Notes under the pieces: model-generated | What the model was told of the DNA's origin: nothing | What the model saw: only the letters and a program-made list of their open reading frames with translations | Database searches by the model: none | NCBI RefSeq assembly: GCF_002887815.1 | Contig: NZ_PDHO01000025.1 | Location: 1-64,000 of the forward strand | Length of the DNA stretch: 64,000 bases | DNA from: Mycobacterium sp. ENV421 | GTDB lineage: Bacteria; Actinomycetota; Actinomycetes; Mycobacteriales; Mycobacteriaceae | Direction: 5' to 3' | Position numbers and translations under genes: made by a program | Shown: piece by piece, positions 61,536 to 64,000 of the stretch | How positions within the stretch are numbered: position 1 is the first letter of the stretch | Layout of the letters: each line of letters opens with the position of its first letter

Positions 61536-63100
61536 CAGATCGCGCGGCCGCGGTTCTCCCAGTACGGGTTGCGCAGGTCGCGCTTGAGCAGCTTGCCGGT
61601 GGGGTTGCGCGGCAGCGCCGGCGAGATCTCCACGCTGCGCGGGCACTTATAGTGCGCCAGCCTCTCCCGGCACCAGGCCACCAGTTCTTCTTCGGACGTC
61701 TGGCCGCCGGCGGACAATTCGACGACCGCCTTGACCGACTCGCCCCACTTCTCGTCCGGCACACCGAACACCGCGGCGTCGAGCACGGCCGGATGATCGG
61801 TGAGCACCCGCTCGACCTCGACGGAGTAGATGTTCTCACCGCCGGAGATGATCATGTCCTTGAGCCGGTCCTCGACGAAGATGAAACCGTCCTCGTCGAC
61901 ACGGCCGATGTCACCGGAGCGGAACCAGCCGTCCTCGGTGATCGTCGAGGCGGTGGCCTCCGGCTTGTTGTGGTAGCCCTTCATCAACTGCGGTGTGCGG
62001 AACCACAATTCGCCCGGCTGACCGACCGGGACCTCAGCCAGCGTGTCGATGTCGACCACCCTGACCTCCACCTCACGAGACGGCTGGCCGGCACTGATCA
62101 TCCGCTCGGGCCGGGAGTCGTCGCGATGCACCTCCGGGGAAAGCTGGGTGATCGCCCCGCAGACCTCGGTCAGGCCGTACACCTGGATGAAATCGGTGTC
62201 CGGCCAGGCTTTGAGCGCCGACTTCAGCAGCGCCGGCGGCATCGGGGAGGCGCCGTAGACGAACGTCTTGAGCGCGCTGAACAGCTTGACCGCATCCTCG
62301 CCGGACTCCAGCACCTTGCCCAGGACGGCGGGCACCAGGAACGTCCGGTTGGCACCTTGCAGGAGAGCACCGGCCAGCGACGCACCGTCGGCCTCACGCG
62401 TCATGATCGTCGGGATACCGGCGTGAATGCCGTACTGCACGTAGGCCGACCCGCCGACATGGAACAACGGCATCGCCACCATGTTCTTGTCCTCGTCGCC
62501 GAACTCGAACGTCGCGGCATTCATCGTGTGCGCCAACACGTTTCGATGAGACAGGACCACGCCCTTGGGCCGGCCCGTGGTGCCCGAGGAGTACATGACC
62601 AGCGCGGCGTCCTCGGGATCGACCTCGGCCGGACGCCCGGCCGGGGTGGCGGCGGCCAACAGGGCCTCATACCCGTCACCGTCCGCGCCGTCGGGCGTCA
62701 CCTCGATGACCGCCGTGACGTTGGTCAGCTTGTCGCGGATCTTGTCGACCGCACCCATCAGCTCGGTGCCGACGATCAGCAGTTTGGCACCCGAGTCATT
62801 GAGGACGTAGTCCATCTCGTCGGCGGCCAGCCGGAAGTTGATCACGGCGGTGGCCGCGCCGATCGACGCCGCCGCCAGCGTCAGCTCGACGCATGCCGGG
62901 TGGTTCTTGTCCAGGAACGCCACCACGTCGCCGCGCCCGATGCCGCGCTCCACCAGAGCGCCGGCCAGGCGCCGGATCCGGTCGTCCCACTGCGCCCAGG
63001 TCCAGGTGCGGTCCAGATAACTGATGGCCTGACCGTCGGGCTTGTGCTCGGCCCAGTACGCCGGCCGGTCATCGAGGAAGCGTGGTTCGGGTGGTTGCAT
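61535..63100 (-). CDS. AMP-forming acyl-CoA ligase (FadD-type)
   Basis: 521 residues. ATP-binding P-loop YSSGTTGRPKGVVLSHRN at ~170-187, substrate-lid motif YGLTEVCGA near 315, the ADP/AMP motif GWFRSGDIGRVDEDGF near 405-420, the hinge Arg in DRLKDMIISGGENIYSVEVE, and C-terminal catalytic Lys in NPTGKLLKRDL. It activates a carboxylate as CoA thioester. Length and the position before menC leave two readings: a FadD fatty acyl ligase (FadD8-like neighbours this region in M. tuberculosis) or MenE, the o-succinylbenzoate-CoA ligase. Mycobacterial MenE is shorter as I recall (about 360 residues), so FadD is favoured. Confidence 0.8.
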   Translation of the reverse strand: MQPPEPRFLDDRPAYWAEHKPDGQAISYLDRTWTWAQWDDRIRRLAGALVERGIGRGDVVAFLDKNHPACVELTLAAASIGAATAVINFRLAADEMDYVLNDSGAKLLIVGTELMGAVDKIRDKLTNVTAVIEVTPDGADGDGYEALLAAATPAGRPAEVDPEDAALVMYSSGTTGRPKGVVLSHRNVLAHTMNAATFEFGDEDKNMVAMPLFHVGGSAYVQYGIHAGIPTIMTREADGASLAGALLQGANRTFLVPAVLGKVLESGEDAVKLFSALKTFVYGASPMPPALLKSALKAWPDTDFIQVYGLTEVCGAITQLSPEVHRDDSRPERMISAGQPSREVEVRVVDIDTLAEVPVGQPGELWFRTPQLMKGYHNKPEATASTITEDGWFRSGDIGRVDEDGFIFVEDRLKDMIISGGENIYSVEVERVLTDHPAVLDAAVFGVPDEKWGESVKAVVELSAGGQTSEEELVAWCRERLAHYKCPRSVEISPALPRNPTGKLLKRDLRNPYWENRGRAI

Positions 63101-63118
63101 ACGAGTCAGATTGCCACG

Positions 63119-64000
63119 TCAGGCCGAGGACGAGCCAGCCTTCGGTCGCAGCAGCACCCAGGCAGCCACCATTGCGGCCGCGGGCACGACGGCCATGATC
63201 AGGCTCAAGTCGTGGATGGCGGTCAGCCAACTCTGCGCTGCCTCCGACACCACCCAGCGGGCCTGCTCCGGGTCCAAGACCTCGGCGCCGGCCGCCGGGC
63301 CGGGCACACCGCCGTGCGCGACGCGCAAGGCGTCGCGGGCCTGCTCCTCGGTGATCCCCGACCCCTCCAGCTTGTGCCGGCCGTCGCGCAGGAACAGCGT
63401 CGTGCCGACCAACGCGAACAGCGCCGGCCCCAGTGAGTAACTGGCCTGTCCGACAGCCGGTTTCACCGCCGAGATGACGCCACCCAACTCCGCCGGCGCG
63501 CTGGACATCATGATCGTGGACTGCGGGGTCTGCACCACCGCGCCACCGATCGCGTTCAGCGCCACCGCAACACCCATGACAAGGATCGGCGTGTGGGCGT
63601 CGAGCACCACCAGCATCACCATCCCGGCCAGCAGGATGGCCAACCCGGACACGAGCACCGCGCGCTCGCCGAACCGATCGACCGCCCGCCCAGCCGCGGT
63701 CGCGGCCACCGACGCCAGCAGCACCGCGGGAATGAGCAACAGCCCGAGCAGCTCCGGCGACTCACCACGGATGGTGACCAGATAGTAGGCGAACAGGATG
63801 GTGGCCCCGCCCTGCAGAAAGTTGAACGTCGCGCCGGCGATCACCGCGGCGTTGAACCGGCCGGATCCGAAGATGCGCATGTCCAACGCCGGCTCGTCGG
63901 TGCGTCGCTCCCAGAACACGAACGCCACCGCCAGCGCGATCCCGACCAGGATCTGCACCAGGGCGCTCACATGGAAACCGCCCTGTAGCTGAGTGAGCCC
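63119..64000 (-). CDS. MFS exporter, C-terminal part (5' end beyond right edge)
   Basis: The frame is open to the right edge; a GTG at 63970 is internal, since reading further upstream continues without stop. The visible ~290 residues contain about six to seven membrane segments and a loop RRTDEPALDMRIF like the DHA2 middle loop, then FLQGGATILFAYYLV. The C-terminal part lies in the last ~100 residues, ending in PKAGSSSA. Expected to be a proton-driven multidrug or metabolite exporter. It is 18 bases upstream of the ligase gene on the same strand, hinting at cotranscription. Confidence 0.78.
   Translation of the reverse strand, partial: GLTQLQGGFHVSALVQILVGIALAVAFVFWERRTDEPALDMRIFGSGRFNAAVIAGATFNFLQGGATILFAYYLVTIRGESPELLGLLLIPAVLLASVAATAAGRAVDRFGERAVLVSGLAILLAGMVMLVVLDAHTPILVMGVAVALNAIGGAVVQTPQSTIMMSSAPAELGGVISAVKPAVGQASYSLGPALFALVGTTLFLRDGRHKLEGSGITEEQARDALRVAHGGVPGPAAGAEVLDPEQARWVVSEAAQSWLTAIHDLSLIMAVVPAAAMVAAWVLLRPKAGSSSA

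Overview
The window reads as high-GC actinobacterial chromosome, most likely a fast-growing Mycobacterium (Mycolicibacterium). From about 39.8 kb to 61.5 kb it carries, inverted, most of the gene order I recall around M. tuberculosis Rv0553-Rv0566c: yajQ, a Baeyer-Villiger-type monooxygenase, gpsA, htpX, grcC, menJ, menG, mgtA, a DUF3592 membrane protein, menD, bpoC and menC. The small secreted proteins, the hemophore-family protein and the many leaderless start sites fit the same assignment.

Region 1 (1-25.1 kb) is a defence island. On the plus strand lie the 3' part of pglX, then pglY, pglZ, brxD and brxHI (a type 2 BREX/Pgl system cut by the left edge). They are followed without a break by an McrB-like AAA+ GTPase and an McrC-like PD-(D/E)xK nuclease. 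Nearly every junction overlaps or touches, so this looks like one transcription and translation unit. On the minus strand, converging on it, are a NERD-UvrD helicase, a 121-residue unknown, a 1545-residue DEAH helicase with a DUF1998-type C-terminus, and a large unknown protein that overlaps the helicase start. The last two resemble a two-gene DruH/DruE (Druantia III-like) arrangement. No integrase, transposase or tRNA marks the right border.

Region 2 (25.1-35.4 kb) holds accessory and envelope genes: a secreted protein, a LuxR-type regulator with a TPR-like sensor half, a secreted protein with a DHA2 exporter and an APC permease, a Pro-rich exported peptide, a hemophore-family protein, and two exported repeat or low-complexity proteins.

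Region 3 (35.4-39.7 kb) is a signalling operon: a GAF-GGDEF diguanylate cyclase, an RsbQ-type alpha/beta hydrolase with intact triad, and an RsbP-type PAS-PP2C phosphatase. An exported low-complexity protein and tRNA-Tyr(GTA) with a terminator follow.

Region 4 (39.7-64 kb) is conserved core, centred on menaquinone synthesis: polyprenyl diphosphate synthase, MenJ, MenG, MenD and MenC, with the BpoC hydrolase beside MenD. It also has MgtA (glycolipid mannosylation), HtpX, GpsA, YajQ, pyrrolidone carboxyl peptidase, two DJ-1/PfpI-type proteins, an F420-type oxidoreductase, a TetR/SDR divergent pair with twin operators, a FadD-type ligase and an MFS exporter cut by the right edge. No stretch over 300 bases lacks a candidate gene, and no insertion sequence, CRISPR array or prophage gene was seen.
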